61,720 nt of DNA, taken from assembly GCF_001703635.1 (NCBI RefSeq), contig NZ_LQZT01000011.1, positions 5,841 through 67,560 of the forward strand, in the 5' to 3' direction. A program made the translations under genes and the position numbers. This document shows, one piece after another, positions 26,184-35,345 of the stretch (its first letter is position 1; every line of letters begins with the position of its first letter). The notes beneath the pieces were generated by a model that worked only from the letters and a program-made list of their open reading frames with translations, did not search any database and was not told the DNA's origin. The stretch is from Parahoeflea olei. GTDB lineage: Bacteria > Pseudomonadota > Alphaproteobacteria > Rhizobiales > Rhizobiaceae.

Positions 26184-28574
26184 ATGAACAGGATCAGGGA
26201 TATTTTGAACACCATGGATTACGGCCCGGCCCCCGAAGACGACAAGGATGTGCGCGCCTGGCTCGCCCGCCACGAAAAGGGTTTCGGCCATTTCATCGGC
26301 GGCAGTTTCACCAAGGTGACGGGAGAGACATTCGCCGTCACGAATCCGGCCAGTGGCGAGGCCCTTGCGACGGTCACCATTGCCGGGGAAAGCGACGTCG
26401 ACAATGCAGTGGCCGCCGCCGGCAAGGCGCTGAAGAAATGGCAGGCGCTGACGGGCAACCAGCGCGCCCGCCACCTCTACGCGCTTGCCCGCCATGTGCA
26501 GAAACATGCCAGATTCCTGGCAGTGCTCGAAACGCTCGACAACGGCAAGACCATCCGCGAAACCCGCGACATCGACGTTCCGCTGGTGGCGCGCCATTTC
26601 TATCATCACGCCGGATGGGCGGAGCTCAGGGACACGAGCTTTCCGGGCTACGAGCCCGTCGGTGTCTGCGGGCAGATCATCCCGTGGAACTTCCCGCTGC
26701 TGATGCTTGCCTGGAAGGTGGCGCCGGCGCTCGCCGCAGGATGCACCGTGGTGCTCAAATCCGCCGAGCACACGCCGCTGACCGCGATTGCCTTCGCCGG
26801 GATCTGCGCCGAAGCCGGCTTGCCCGCGGGCGTGTTCAACCTTGTCAACGGCGCGGGCGAAACCGGCGCGTTGCTGGCGGGTCATGAGGGCCTCGCCAAG
26901 CTCGCCTTCACCGGCTCCACCGCCGTCGGCCGGCTGTTGCGCCGGCAGACCGCGGGCTCGGGCAAGAAGCTCTCGCTCGAACTCGGCGGCAAGTCGCCGT
27001 TTATCGTGTTCGACAATGCCGATCTCGACGCCGCTGTCGAGGGCGTGGTCGACGCGATCTGGTTCAATCAGGGCGAGGTCTGCTGTGCCGGCTCCCGCGC
27101 GATCGTCCAGGAGGGCATCGCCGAGCGGTTCCACGACAAGCTTCGCGCGCGGATGGAAAAACTCCGCATCGGCAATCCTCTCGACAAGTCGATGGACATG
27201 GGCGCGGTGGTGGCGCCGGTTCAGATCGAGCAGATCACCGCCAAGGTCAAGGCCGGCGTCGACGAAGGCGCCGAGATGTGGCAGCCGAGCTGGGCGCACA
27301 CGATCGTGAATTCGGATGGGTGCTTCTTCCCGCCGACTCTGTTCACCCATGTGGCCCCGTCCTCGCCGCTGGCGCAGGAGGAGATCTTCGGCCCGGTGCT
27401 GGCGTCCATGACCTTCCGCACGCCGGCCGAAGCCATTCAACTCGCCAACAATTCGCGCTACGGCCTCGCGGCCTCGGTCTGGTCGCAGAACATCGACGAG
27501 GCGTTTGATGCGGCGCGGTCGCTCAAGTCCGGCATCGTCTGGATCAATTCCACCAACCTGTTCGATGCGTCTGCCGGTTTCGGCGGCTACAGGGAAAGCG
27601 GCTTCGGCCGTGAGGGCGGCCGCGAGGGCATGCTCGAATATCTGGTTCCGGCCTTCGAGGCCAAGGCCAAGAAACTCGACGAGAGCGCGCCGCTGCCTGC
27701 GCCGACGCCCGTCCCGGGCGGCGAGGGGGCCGGCCTCGACCGCACCGTGAAAATGTATATCGGCGGCAAGCAGGCGCGGCCGGATTCGGGCTATTCCTAC
27801 CCCGTCTCTGGCAAGGGCGGAAAACATCTGGCGGAAGTCGGACTCGGCAACCGCAAGGACATCCGCAACGCCGTGGAGGCCGCGCACAAGGCGTCCGGCT
27901 GGAGCGCGATGACCGGCCATGCCCGCGCTCAGGTGCTCTATTTTCTCGCCGAAAACCTCGAACTGCGCGCGTCCGAGTTCGCGGCCCGTCTCGCCGATGC
28001 GGGCGCATCGACCAGCGCCGCCAAGCGCGAGGTCGAAGCCTCCGTCGCCCGCATCATGCATTACGCCGCCTGGGCCGACAAATATGACGGCGCGGTGCGC
28101 GCGCCCGACAAGCGCATGCTGACGCTCGCGCTCAACGAACCCTGGGACGTGATGGGGATTTCCTGCCCCGACGAGGCGCCGCTTCTGGGCTTCGTGTCGC
28201 TGGTGATGCCGGCCATCGCCATGGGCAATCGCGTCGTGGTCACGCCCTCGCCGACCCAGCCGCTCGCGGCCTGCGACTTCTACCAGGTGCTCGACACCTC
28301 CGACGTGCCCGGCGGGGTCGTCAACATCGTCACCGGCGACCGCGATACGCTGGCCGACACCATGGCCAGGCACGACGACATCGCGGCCCTGTGGTATTTC
28401 GGCTCGGCCTCCGGCACCGAACTGGTCGAACGCGAATCCGCCGGCAATCTCAAGGCGGTCTGGGCCAACAATGGCAAGGCGCGCAACTGGTTCGACCCTG
28501 TCCAGGGCCAGGGCGAGGACTTCCTGTTCCACGCGGTCCGCATCAAGACCGTGTGGACGCCGTTCGGGGTCTAG
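26184..28574 (+). CDS. Two-part aldehyde dehydrogenase (ALDH16-like)
   Basis: A 796-residue protein. Residues ~30-500 form a complete aldehyde dehydrogenase: E in L-E-L-G-G-K-S-P, catalytic Cys in N-Q-G-E-V-C-C-A-G-S-R (first Cys), and N-S-R-Y-G-L-A. After an Ala/Pro linker (~505-530), residues ~530-796 repeat the coenzyme-binding fold of the same family but lack a catalytic Glu-Cys unit. This active-plus-pseudo arrangement is that of ALDH16, known from bacteria and animals. Its position between deoC and deoA suggests it oxidises acetaldehyde from DeoC to acetate; that substrate is inferred. No frameshift is needed: both parts are one continuous frame. Confidence 0.87.
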   Translation: MNRIRDILNTMDYGPAPEDDKDVRAWLARHEKGFGHFIGGSFTKVTGETFAVTNPASGEALATVTIAGESDVDNAVAAAGKALKKWQALTGNQRARHLYALARHVQKHARFLAVLETLDNGKTIRETRDIDVPLVARHFYHHAGWAELRDTSFPGYEPVGVCGQIIPWNFPLLMLAWKVAPALAAGCTVVLKSAEHTPLTAIAFAGICAEAGLPAGVFNLVNGAGETGALLAGHEGLAKLAFTGSTAVGRLLRRQTAGSGKKLSLELGGKSPFIVFDNADLDAAVEGVVDAIWFNQGEVCCAGSRAIVQEGIAERFHDKLRARMEKLRIGNPLDKSMDMGAVVAPVQIEQITAKVKAGVDEGAEMWQPSWAHTIVNSDGCFFPPTLFTHVAPSSPLAQEEIFGPVLASMTFRTPAEAIQLANNSRYGLAASVWSQNIDEAFDAARSLKSGIVWINSTNLFDASAGFGGYRESGFGREGGREGMLEYLVPAFEAKAKKLDESAPLPAPTPVPGGEGAGLDRTVKMYIGGKQARPDSGYSYPVSGKGGKHLAEVGLGNRKDIRNAVEAAHKASGWSAMTGHARAQVLYFLAENLELRASEFAARLADAGASTSAAKREVEASVARIMHYAAWADKYDGAVRAPDKRMLTLALNEPWDVMGISCPDEAPLLGFVSLVMPAIAMGNRVVVTPSPTQPLAACDFYQVLDTSDVPGGVVNIVTGDRDTLADTMARHDDIAALWYFGSASGTELVERESAGNLKAVWANNGKARNWFDPVQGQGEDFLFHAVRIKTVWTPFGV

Positions 28575-28583
28575 GAGCCGGCC

Positions 28584-29894
28584 ATGCTGCCCCAGGAATT
28601 CATCAGGACCAAGCGCGACGGCCGGGCTCTCGATCCGGCCGACATCGCAAGCTTCATCCGGGGGCTGACCGATGGCAGCGTGACCGAGGGCCAGGTCGCG
28701 GCCTTCGCCATGGCCGTGTTCTTCAACGGCATGAGCCGCGCGGAGGCGGTGGCGCTGACGCTGGCGATGCGCGATTCGGGCGAGGTGCTGTCCTGGCCCG
28801 AGATCGACCGTCCGGTGGTCGACAAGCACTCGACCGGGGGCGTCGGCGACAATGTCTCGCTGATGCTCGCGCCGATCGCGGCGGCCTGCGGGCTGGCGGT
28901 GCCGATGATATCGGGCCGAGGCCTCGGCCATACCGGGGGTACGCTCGACAAGATGGAATCGATCCCCGGCTACCAGGCGGTGCCGGACAATGCGCTGTTT
29001 CGCAAGGTGGTGGGGTCGGTGGGCTGCGCGATCATCGGCCAGACCGGCGATCTCGCCCCGGCCGACCGACGCTTCTACGGCATCCGCGACGTCACCGGAA
29101 CGGTCGAATCGGTGCCGCTGATCACCGCCTCGATCCTGTCCAAGAAACTCGCCGCCGGGCTCGGCGCGCTGGTGCTCGACGTGAAAAGCGGCAACGGCGC
29201 CTTCATGGACACGCCCGAACGCTCGCTCAAGCTGGCGCGCTCGCTGGTGGAGGTCGCGGTCGGCGCCGGCATGCCGACGACGGCGCTGGTCACCGACATG
29301 AGCCAACCGCTGGCGAGTGCCGCGGGCAACGCCGTCGAAGTCGTCAATGCCGCCGATTTTCTCACCGGCAAGGCCCGCGACAGCCGCCTCGAAGAGGTCA
29401 CGCTGGCGCTTGCCGGCGAGATGCTGGTGGCGGGCGGACTGGCTGCGGGCCCGGAAGAGGGTATCGCCCGGGTGCGCGCCGCGCTCGAGGATGGACGTGC
29501 CGCGGAGATCTTCGACCGCATGGTCCACGCCCTCGGTGGTCCGGCGGATTTCCTTGCGGATCCCGGCCGGCATCTTCCGTCAGCGCCTCTGGTCTCGCCC
29601 TGCCTCGCCGGCCGTGCAGGCTATGTGACTGGCTACGACACCCGCGGCGTCGGCCTTGGCGTGGTCGCCCTCGGCGGCGGGCGCACCCGGCCGGGCGATG
29701 CGGTCGATCATGCGGTGGGGCTGACGGGCCTGCTGCCGGTCGGCACCCGGATCGAGAAGGACATGCCGCTGGCCTTGATCCATGCGCGCAACGACGGCCA
29801 GGTGGCAGAGGCGCAACGGTGCCTGCTTGAGGCCATCAGCATCGGCGACGAGCCGCCGCCGCCAACCCCGGTGATCCTGAGCCGCCAGGCCTAG
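28584..29894 (+). CDS. deoA: Thymidine phosphorylase
   Basis: A 436-residue dimeric pyrimidine phosphorylase producing base and 2-deoxyribose-1-phosphate. Seen: the phosphate/thymidine signature S-G-R-G-L-G-H-T-G-G-T-L-D-K (residues ~109-122), D-K-H-S-T-G-G-V-G-D (~79-88) and D-V-K-S-G-N-G-A-F-M. It ends the plus-strand salvage operon, 9 bp after the aldehyde dehydrogenase, and is convergent with the retropepsin gene 6 bp away. It handles thymidine and the deoxyuridine made by Cdd. Confidence 0.96.
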   Translation: MLPQEFIRTKRDGRALDPADIASFIRGLTDGSVTEGQVAAFAMAVFFNGMSRAEAVALTLAMRDSGEVLSWPEIDRPVVDKHSTGGVGDNVSLMLAPIAAACGLAVPMISGRGLGHTGGTLDKMESIPGYQAVPDNALFRKVVGSVGCAIIGQTGDLAPADRRFYGIRDVTGTVESVPLITASILSKKLAAGLGALVLDVKSGNGAFMDTPERSLKLARSLVEVAVGAGMPTTALVTDMSQPLASAAGNAVEVVNAADFLTGKARDSRLEEVTLALAGEMLVAGGLAAGPEEGIARVRAALEDGRAAEIFDRMVHALGGPADFLADPGRHLPSAPLVSPCLAGRAGYVTGYDTRGVGLGVVALGGGRTRPGDAVDHAVGLTGLLPVGTRIEKDMPLALIHARNDGQVAEAQRCLLEAISIGDEPPPPTPVILSRQA

Positions 29895-29900
29895 CGTGGC

Positions 29901-30458
29901 TCAGTTGACCAGTTCGAGCTTGTTGTTGTCGACCCGGTAGGACTGCAGCTTCGACATGAAGCTCATGCCGATCAGCGCCGTCGACAATGCGGAATCATCG
30001 AGCACGAAGGCCTGCACGTCGCGCACCGTGATCGAGCCGACCTCCATGCGGTCGAGACTGACCAGCGCCGCCCTGGTCGACCCGTTGGCGGTGCGAACGG
30101 TGTGTTTGTACTCGGAATTGGCCGGCGACACGCCAAGGCTCTGGGCAACCGACCGGTTGATCGCCACGTAGGTCGCGCCGGTGTCGATCAGTCCGCGTAC
30201 ATAGCGGCCGTTGATATGGAAGTCGGCGCTGAAATGGCCGTCGCGATTCATGGGAATGCTCGCCGCGCGCACGCCGGTCGCGTAATGCGCCACCGGCTTG
30301 GCTGCCTCGGCCGGCTGGGCGTGGGAGGTGACGGGGCTCGGGGATGCGGTTTTCGGGGCTGCCTCCCTGGACAGATATGTCGAGATATCCTGCGCGTAGT
30401 AGGGCAGACTGGAGACGGCCAGCACGCTGCAGCAGACCAGGAACAGATTCTTCAACAT
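29901..30458 (-). CDS. Membrane-anchored retropepsin-like aspartic protease (TIGR02281/PerP type)
   Basis: A 185-residue protein with one N-terminal hydrophobic segment (residues ~3-20) and a single retropepsin domain in the C-terminal ~120 residues. The active-site motif L-I-D-T-G-A-T-Y-V-A-I carries the catalytic Asp, and A-L-I-G-M-S-F is the usual distal motif; as in viral retropepsins a dimer would be needed. GGGAG lies before the ATG at 30458. The catalytic domain should face the periplasm. The family includes Caulobacter PerP, which cleaves the polarity factor PodJ, and Rickettsia APRc. No functional link to the nucleoside genes is apparent. Confidence 0.88.
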   Translation of the reverse strand: MLKNLFLVCCSVLAVSSLPYYAQDISTYLSREAAPKTASPSPVTSHAQPAEAAKPVAHYATGVRAASIPMNRDGHFSADFHINGRYVRGLIDTGATYVAINRSVAQSLGVSPANSEYKHTVRTANGSTRAALVSLDRMEVGSITVRDVQAFVLDDSALSTALIGMSFMSKLQSYRVDNNKLELVN

Positions 30459-30629
30459 GCCGGTACTCCCGAAGTAACCGGCGCATTGAACCAACGCGGT
30501 GCTAACGCTGCATGAACATCCCATGCATCCGCCGCACAAATCTTCCTCTTTGGTTAAGGCTCGGAAAACGGCATCGCGGGCGCACCCGGCGCGGCTTTGC
30601 GCGGGGCGATCCGCCCCGGTGTTCCGGCG

Positions 30630-31259
30630 CTATTTGGTGCCGTACATCCGGTCGCCCGCATCGCCAAGACCCGGCACGATATAGCCCTTCTCGTTGAGAT
30701 GGCTGTCGATCGAGGCGGTGTAGATCGGCACGTCCGGGTGCGCCTTCTGGAAATTCGCGATCCCCTCGGGCGCCGCGAGCAGGCACAGGAAGCGGATATT
30801 GTGCGCGCCGCGTTCCTTGAGCTTGTCGATCGAGGCAATCGAGGAGTTTCCGGTCGCCAGCATCGGGTCGACCACGATCACCAGGCGGTTGGCCACGTCC
30901 TCGGGCGCCTTGAAGTAATATTCGATCGCTTCGAGCGTTTCATGGTCGCGGTAAAGGCCGATATGGGCGACGCGGGCGGAGGGAACCAGATCCAGCATGC
31001 CTTCCAGAAGCCCGTTACCGGCCCGCAGGATCGAGGCGAACACCAGTTTCTTGCCCTCGAGAACCGGCGCGTCGATCTCCGTCAGCGGCGTCTCGATGCG
31101 CTCCATGGTCAGTTCGAGATCGCGCGTGATCTCGTAGCACAAGAGCGTCGAGATTTCCTTCAACAGCCGCCGGAACCCCGCCGTCGAGGTTTCCTTCTTG
31201 CGCATGATGGTGAGCTTGTGCTGCACCAGCGGGTGATCGATAACTGTAACGCCGTTCAT
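30630..31259 (-). CDS. upp: Uracil phosphoribosyltransferase
   Basis: A 209-residue enzyme making UMP from uracil and PRPP, at the standard family length. The PRPP-binding loop [10 protein letters not shown] (residues ~130-139) and the uracil site [10 protein letters not shown] at the C-terminus are intact; the N-terminal D-H-P-L-V-Q-H-K-L is characteristic. The ATG at 31259 is used because the family starts there. It takes up uracil released by the phosphorylase route encoded nearby, on its own unit, with 182 bp separating it from add. Confidence 0.96.
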   Translation of the reverse strand: MNGVTVIDHPLVQHKLTIMRKKETSTAGFRRLLKEISTLLCYEITRDLELTMERIETPLTEIDAPVLEGKKLVFASILRAGNGLLEGMLDLVPSARVAHIGLYRDHETLEAIEYYFKAPEDVANRLVIVVDPMLATGNSSIASIDKLKERGAHNIRFLCLLAAPEGIANFQKAHPDVPIYTASIDSHLNEKGYIVPGLGDAGDRMYGTK

Positions 31260-31441
31260 GTTGTCCTGCCTTCGCTGTGACCGGACGTTGCCATCAGGCC
31301 AGTCCCGGGTCACGGATGGGGTTCCGCCCGAATACGACCCCTCCGCGCTGGCTTCCTGCCCAGAAAGCGGCCGCAGCGCGGAGCGGACCTCGCCCGATTT
31401 AGACACCGATTGCCCGGTTGCGGCAACCGCCAAGCCGCGAT

Positions 31442-32413
31442 TCAGTCAAGCTGTCCCAAGAGAAATGCGCGGGTGTCCTCGTCGATGAAGGCTGCCTGCA
31501 GCGCGGTGCGGGTGATTGCGGTCAATGCGGCCCGGTCATAGCCCCAGGCCTCCGCCGCCATCCGGTATTCCCGGCCGACGGAGGTGCCGAAATGCGGCGG
31601 GTCGTCGGAGCTCAGCGTCACCCTCACCCCGGCCACGCGCAGCCGGTCGAACGGGTGGCTGGCGATATCGGGATAGAGCCCCAGCGCGAGGTTCGAGCCG
31701 GGGCAGACCTCCAGCACTACCCCACTCTCGGCGAGGCGGCGGACCAGCGCCTCGTCCTCGATGGCGCGGACCCCGTGGCCGATCCGCGCGGGGCGGATGT
31801 GGTCGAGCGCGCCGCGCACGCTTTCGGGCCCGGCAAGCTCGCCGGCATGGATGGTGATGCCGAGCCCGGCCTCGCGGGCGATGTCGAAGGCGCGGGCGAA
31901 ATCCCCCGGGGTGCCGAAGCGCTCCTCGCCGGCCATGCCGAAGCCGCTGATCAGCGGATGCGGCCGCGATGCCGCGAGCCGTGCCGCCGCCTCGACCCTT
32001 TCGGCGCCCAGGTGCCGGACCCCCACCACGATCATCCGGCACTCGATGCCGGTCGAGGCCTTCGCCGCACCGATGCCCGCGGCAAGCCCGTCGAAATAGG
32101 CCACCGGCGACAGGCCCGCGGCTGCCGCATGATCCGGCGAGACGAAGATCTCCGCATAGATGGCGCCTTCTTCGGCGATGCCCTCGAGATAGGTCTGCGC
32201 CAGCAACGCGTAATCCTCCTCGGAGCGGAACAGCGCCGCCGCACCGTCATAGGCGCCGAGAAAGTCCGTGAAATCCGACCAGACATAACGGTCGCCGGAA
32301 ATGAAGCCCGAAACGTCGGCTCCGTATTTCCGCGCCTGCGCGCGCACCAGTTCCGGGGAGGCGGCCCCTTCGATATGGCAATGCAGTTCGGCCTTCCTGA
32401 CCGCCGCGCTCAC
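31442..32413 (-). CDS. add: Adenosine deaminase
   Basis: A 323-residue TIM-barrel metalloenzyme converting adenosine to inosine. Zinc and catalytic residues are visible: H-C-H (residues 11-13), I-H-A-G-E (His and Glu), and S-S-D-D-P-P-H-F (Asp pair). The start is a GTG at 32413 that overlaps the deoB stop (GTGA), which couples translation; no ATG is available in a sensible position. In some Alphaproteobacteria such proteins act on adenine instead; the H-I-E-G and S-D-D-P sequences do not settle this. It produces inosine for the phosphorylase encoded on the other strand. Confidence 0.9.
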   Translation of the reverse strand: MSAAVRKAELHCHIEGAASPELVRAQARKYGADVSGFISGDRYVWSDFTDFLGAYDGAAALFRSEEDYALLAQTYLEGIAEEGAIYAEIFVSPDHAAAAGLSPVAYFDGLAAGIGAAKASTGIECRMIVVGVRHLGAERVEAAARLAASRPHPLISGFGMAGEERFGTPGDFARAFDIAREAGLGITIHAGELAGPESVRGALDHIRPARIGHGVRAIEDEALVRRLAESGVVLEVCPGSNLALGLYPDIASHPFDRLRVAGVRVTLSSDDPPHFGTSVGREYRMAAEAWGYDRAALTAITRTALQAAFIDEDTRAFLLGQLD

Positions 32414-33630
32414 AGGAAGCTCCGTCCGCTTGCAAGCGCCGGCAGGCCCAGATGCCGCGCCACCGTGGCGCCGATATCGGCATAGGTCGAGCGTATGCCG
32501 ATATTGCGTGCCGCCACGCCCGGCCCGAAACCGAGCACGGGCACGCGTTCGCGGGTATGGTCGGTTCCGCGCCAGGTGGGATCGCAGCCGTGGTCGGCGG
32601 TCATGATCACCAGATCGCCCTTCTTGAGAAGTTTGGCGAAGCGCGGCAGCAGGGCGTCGAGCGCCTCCAGCGCCGCGGCGTAACCGGCGACATCGCGGCG
32701 GTGGCCGTAGAGCATGTCGAAATCGACGAAATTGGTGAACACCAGGTCCCCGTCGCGGGCTTCTTCGGTGGCCTTCAGCGTGGCCTCGAAAAGCGCCGCG
32801 TTGCCGCTCGCCTTTCGCAGGTCGGTGACGCCCTGGTGGGCGAAGATGTCGCTGATCTTGCCGACCCCGAACACGCGGTGTCCGCTGTCCTTGACCAGGT
32901 CGAGCACCGTCGGCCCCGGCGGCGGCACGGAGAAATCCCTGCGGTTTCCGGTGCGCTCGAAGCCGGTTTCGGGCGTGCCCACGAACGGCCGCGCGATCAC
33001 CCGGCCGATATTGAGCGGATCGATCAGCCGGCGCACCACCTTGCACAGCGCGAGCAACCGCTCGAGGCCGAAGCCCTGTTCGTGGGCTGCGATCTGGAAC
33101 ACTGAATCCGACGAGGTGTAGCAGATCGGCTTGCCGGTCCTGAGATGCTTCGCGCCGAACCGGGCGATGATCTCGGTGCCCGAGGCGTGGCAATTGCCGA
33201 GAATGCCGGGAACCTCCCCCTGCTCGATGATGGCGGCGACCAGTTCGTCGCTGAAGGCGGGGCCCCCCGCGGGGAAATAACCCCAGTCGAACATCACCGG
33301 CTGACCGGCAATCTCCCAATGGCCCGAGGGCGTGTCCTTTCCGTGCGAGACTTCGCTTGCCGCGCCGTAGAGCCCGCGCGGCCGGGCGGGAAGCGTCCAG
33401 CCCGCCGGCAGCGCGCCCGATGCGGCGAGCGCCGCTTCGCCCAGACCCAGCGACTGCATGTGCGGCAGGGTCAGGACCCCCTTGCGCAGGCCCGGGCGGT
33501 CGGCTAGCCCGCCGGCGCATTGCTCGGCGATGTGGAGAAGCGTGTTGGCCCCCAGATCGCCATAGGCATCGGCATCCGGCGCTCCGCCGATGCCGAAGGA
33601 ATCAAGAACAAACAGGAATGCGCGCGCCAT
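32410..33630 (-). CDS. deoB: Phosphopentomutase
   Basis: A 406-residue alkaline-phosphatase-superfamily mutase interconverting (deoxy)ribose-1- and -5-phosphate, which links the phosphorylases to DeoC. The first metal ligand is in [13 protein letters not shown] (residues ~8-20); the catalytic Thr is in [10 protein letters not shown]; further ligands are in [11 protein letters not shown] and T-A-D-H-G-C-D-P-T. It is the first gene of a deoB-add unit and divergent from the PhnD-like gene. Confidence 0.96.
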   Translation of the reverse strand: MARAFLFVLDSFGIGGAPDADAYGDLGANTLLHIAEQCAGGLADRPGLRKGVLTLPHMQSLGLGEAALAASGALPAGWTLPARPRGLYGAASEVSHGKDTPSGHWEIAGQPVMFDWGYFPAGGPAFSDELVAAIIEQGEVPGILGNCHASGTEIIARFGAKHLRTGKPICYTSSDSVFQIAAHEQGFGLERLLALCKVVRRLIDPLNIGRVIARPFVGTPETGFERTGNRRDFSVPPPGPTVLDLVKDSGHRVFGVGKISDIFAHQGVTDLRKASGNAALFEATLKATEEARDGDLVFTNFVDFDMLYGHRRDVAGYAAALEALDALLPRFAKLLKKGDLVIMTADHGCDPTWRGTDHTRERVPVLGFGPGVAARNIGIRSTYADIGATVARHLGLPALASGRSFL

Positions 33631-33762
33631 ACAGGTATCTCCAGGGTGGCGCGCAAGTTAGCCGGATTCGCCGGGGATCGGAAGGGTTGCGGCCAGGCCG
33701 GGCCGGTAACCTTGTTTTCACCATGATCGCGCGCCCTGCTGCAATCGTGGTAGGATCGTAGC

Positions 33763-34707
33763 ATGCTTGCGACGATGCGTGCCGCCCCTTTCGCCGGAAT
33801 CCTGCGTCTGCTCCTGGGAGCCGGCGCGGCGCTGGCCGTTCTCGCGGCGGCGCCGGCGCGGGCCGATTACCGCGACAGCGTTCCGGTCTTGCGCATCGGC
33901 CTGGTCGATGCCCGGCTCGCGGCAACCGATCCGGCCAAGCTCGCCGCCGTCAGCGCGGCCTTCACCTCCGCGCTGGGGCTGCCGGTCGAAATCGTCCGGA
34001 TGGGTAGCTATGCCGCGCTGATCGACGCCCATGCCAGCGGCCGGGTCGGCTATGCCATCCACTCGACCCGGTCCTATGCCGCCACCGACGCGGTCTGCGG
34101 CTGCATCCGCGCCTTCAGAACCCCGGTCGCCGCCGATGGGTCGACGGGATTCCGCTCGGTGCTGGTCGTGCGCGACAGCGTCACCGCGCCGGTCTCCGAT
34201 CTGCGGATCGGCTATTCGCGCGAGGAGTCCGTTTCCGGTTTCGTCATCCCGCAGCAGGCGATTGCGACCGGCGGGCTGGCCATGCCGCACCTGGTGCGCG
34301 CGGGCAGCGTATCGTCGGTGATCGCGATGTACGATGCCGGGGATATCGACGGTTTCTTCGCCTGGATTCCCGACCGGCCGGGGGATGCGGGATCCGATAT
34401 CAGCCAGCTGTTCGGCGGCTGGCCGGGGCGCGGCGCCGAGAAGGCCGATCCGTTGCGCATGCTTTGGTCGTCGCAGCGCATTCCCTATGGACCCCACGCG
34501 GTCCACCGGTCGCTGCCCGACGATCTGGTCGAGGCGCTGGGCGCCTTTCTCGACGAGATGCCGCAAACGGCACCGGGCCTGCTCGACATTTTCGAGCCGG
34601 TTTATGGCGGGGGATATGTGGCGCCCGACCCGGAGGATTTCCGCAATGTCCGCAGCCTGGTCGCGCCGGTTGCGGGGACGGACCGCGCGGCCTTGCCGGG
34701 GCGCTGA
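33763..34707 (+). CDS. Lone PhnD-like periplasmic binding protein
   Basis: A 314-residue protein with a signal peptide (residues ~1-35, ending A-P-A-R-A-D). The fold words match the phosphate/phosphite/phosphonate binding family (PhnD-like): V-L-R-I-G-L-V-D-A-R, V-E-I-V-R-M-G-S-Y-A-A-L-I-D-A-H, V-L-V-V-R-D-S. There is no ABC permease or ATPase beside it. It sits between deoB (divergent, 132 bp) and the TadE/TadG genes (convergent, 15 bp). An extra Cys-Gly-Cys (A-V-C-G-C-I-R) lies near residue 110. A second ATG four codons in may be the true start. It may serve as a sensor input or belong to a distant transporter; function unknown. Confidence 0.75.
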   Translation: MLATMRAAPFAGILRLLLGAGAALAVLAAAPARADYRDSVPVLRIGLVDARLAATDPAKLAAVSAAFTSALGLPVEIVRMGSYAALIDAHASGRVGYAIHSTRSYAATDAVCGCIRAFRTPVAADGSTGFRSVLVVRDSVTAPVSDLRIGYSREESVSGFVIPQQAIATGGLAMPHLVRAGSVSSVIAMYDAGDIDGFFAWIPDRPGDAGSDISQLFGGWPGRGAEKADPLRMLWSSQRIPYGPHAVHRSLPDDLVEALGAFLDEMPQTAPGLLDIFEPVYGGGYVAPDPEDFRNVRSLVAPVAGTDRAALPGR

Positions 34708-34722
34708 ACGCGGATTGCCGCC

Positions 34723-35295
34723 TCAGCAGTCCGAGCAGGTCACGCTGTCGCCCACGCGCTGGCGCAGGTGGTAGGTCTTCTGCATGTGGATGGTGCGCAG
34801 GTCGATATCCACCGCCCCGGGCATGACCAGCAGCAGGTCATGGTCGAAATTGAGTTCGGTGCGCACCAGGAAGGTGTTGGGAATCGCCAGGTCCGCGGGC
34901 AGGGCTTGTTGCGAACCCGTCGCATAGGGGCGGGTGTTGTCGTCCTGCCAGGACCAGGTGGCCTTGCCGACGCCAGAGGCGTCGATCGCTATTCCGGTGA
35001 TCCTGACCTTGATGCCATCGGAGCGGAACGGCGTCATCACGCTTTGCGCGACATTGACCATCGAGCCGAGATAGCTCTTGGTGACGGTTTCGTCCTGGGT
35101 GACGAGATCGGCCACGGTGCTGGCGGCGCGCGCCAGTTTCTTGTTGACCGACATGGCGACGGATACTTCGAGCGATCCCATATACAGCACGATCAGCACC
35201 GGGGCGATCAGCGCGAATTCCACCGCGCCCACGCCCGCGCGGTCGGAGCGCAGCGCCCGGACCCTCCGGTTCAGTCCTGCCAGCAATCCCGCCAT
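34723..35295 (-). CDS. TadE/TadG-like pseudopilin protein
   Basis: A 190-residue protein with a basic N-terminus, then a TadE-like prepilin segment D-R-A-G-V-G-A-V-E-F-A-L-I-A-P-V-L (residues ~24-40) containing the conserved Glu five residues after the likely prepilin-peptidase site. The rest is a periplasmic domain ending in a C-S-D-C tail. The ATG at 35295 has GGGAG upstream. It follows another TadE-like gene by 50 bp in the same direction. In Tad systems TadE/TadF/TadG-type minor pilins are processed by the prepilin peptidase and help assemble Flp pili. Confidence 0.83.
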   Translation of the reverse strand: MAGLLAGLNRRVRALRSDRAGVGAVEFALIAPVLIVLYMGSLEVSVAMSVNKKLARAASTVADLVTQDETVTKSYLGSMVNVAQSVMTPFRSDGIKVRITGIAIDASGVGKATWSWQDDNTRPYATGSQQALPADLAIPNTFLVRTELNFDHDLLLVMPGAVDIDLRTIHMQKTYHLRQRVGDSVTCSDC

Positions 35296-35345
35296 GACCT
35301 TGCTCCCTGGGTGAATTGCGTGCGTGTGCATGGCCGGATCGCCGC

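Noticed and set aside
25974..29573. A 1199-codon open frame on the minus strand opposite the aldehyde dehydrogenase and deoA
   Set aside because: It is antisense to two clear enzyme genes; its protein is rich in Arg, Gly, His and Asp without domains, the usual result of high third-position GC.
33763..34707. The PhnD-like gene as part of a phosphonate importer operon
   Set aside because: No permease, ATPase or C-P lyase gene is adjacent; neighbours are deoB and TadE-like genes.
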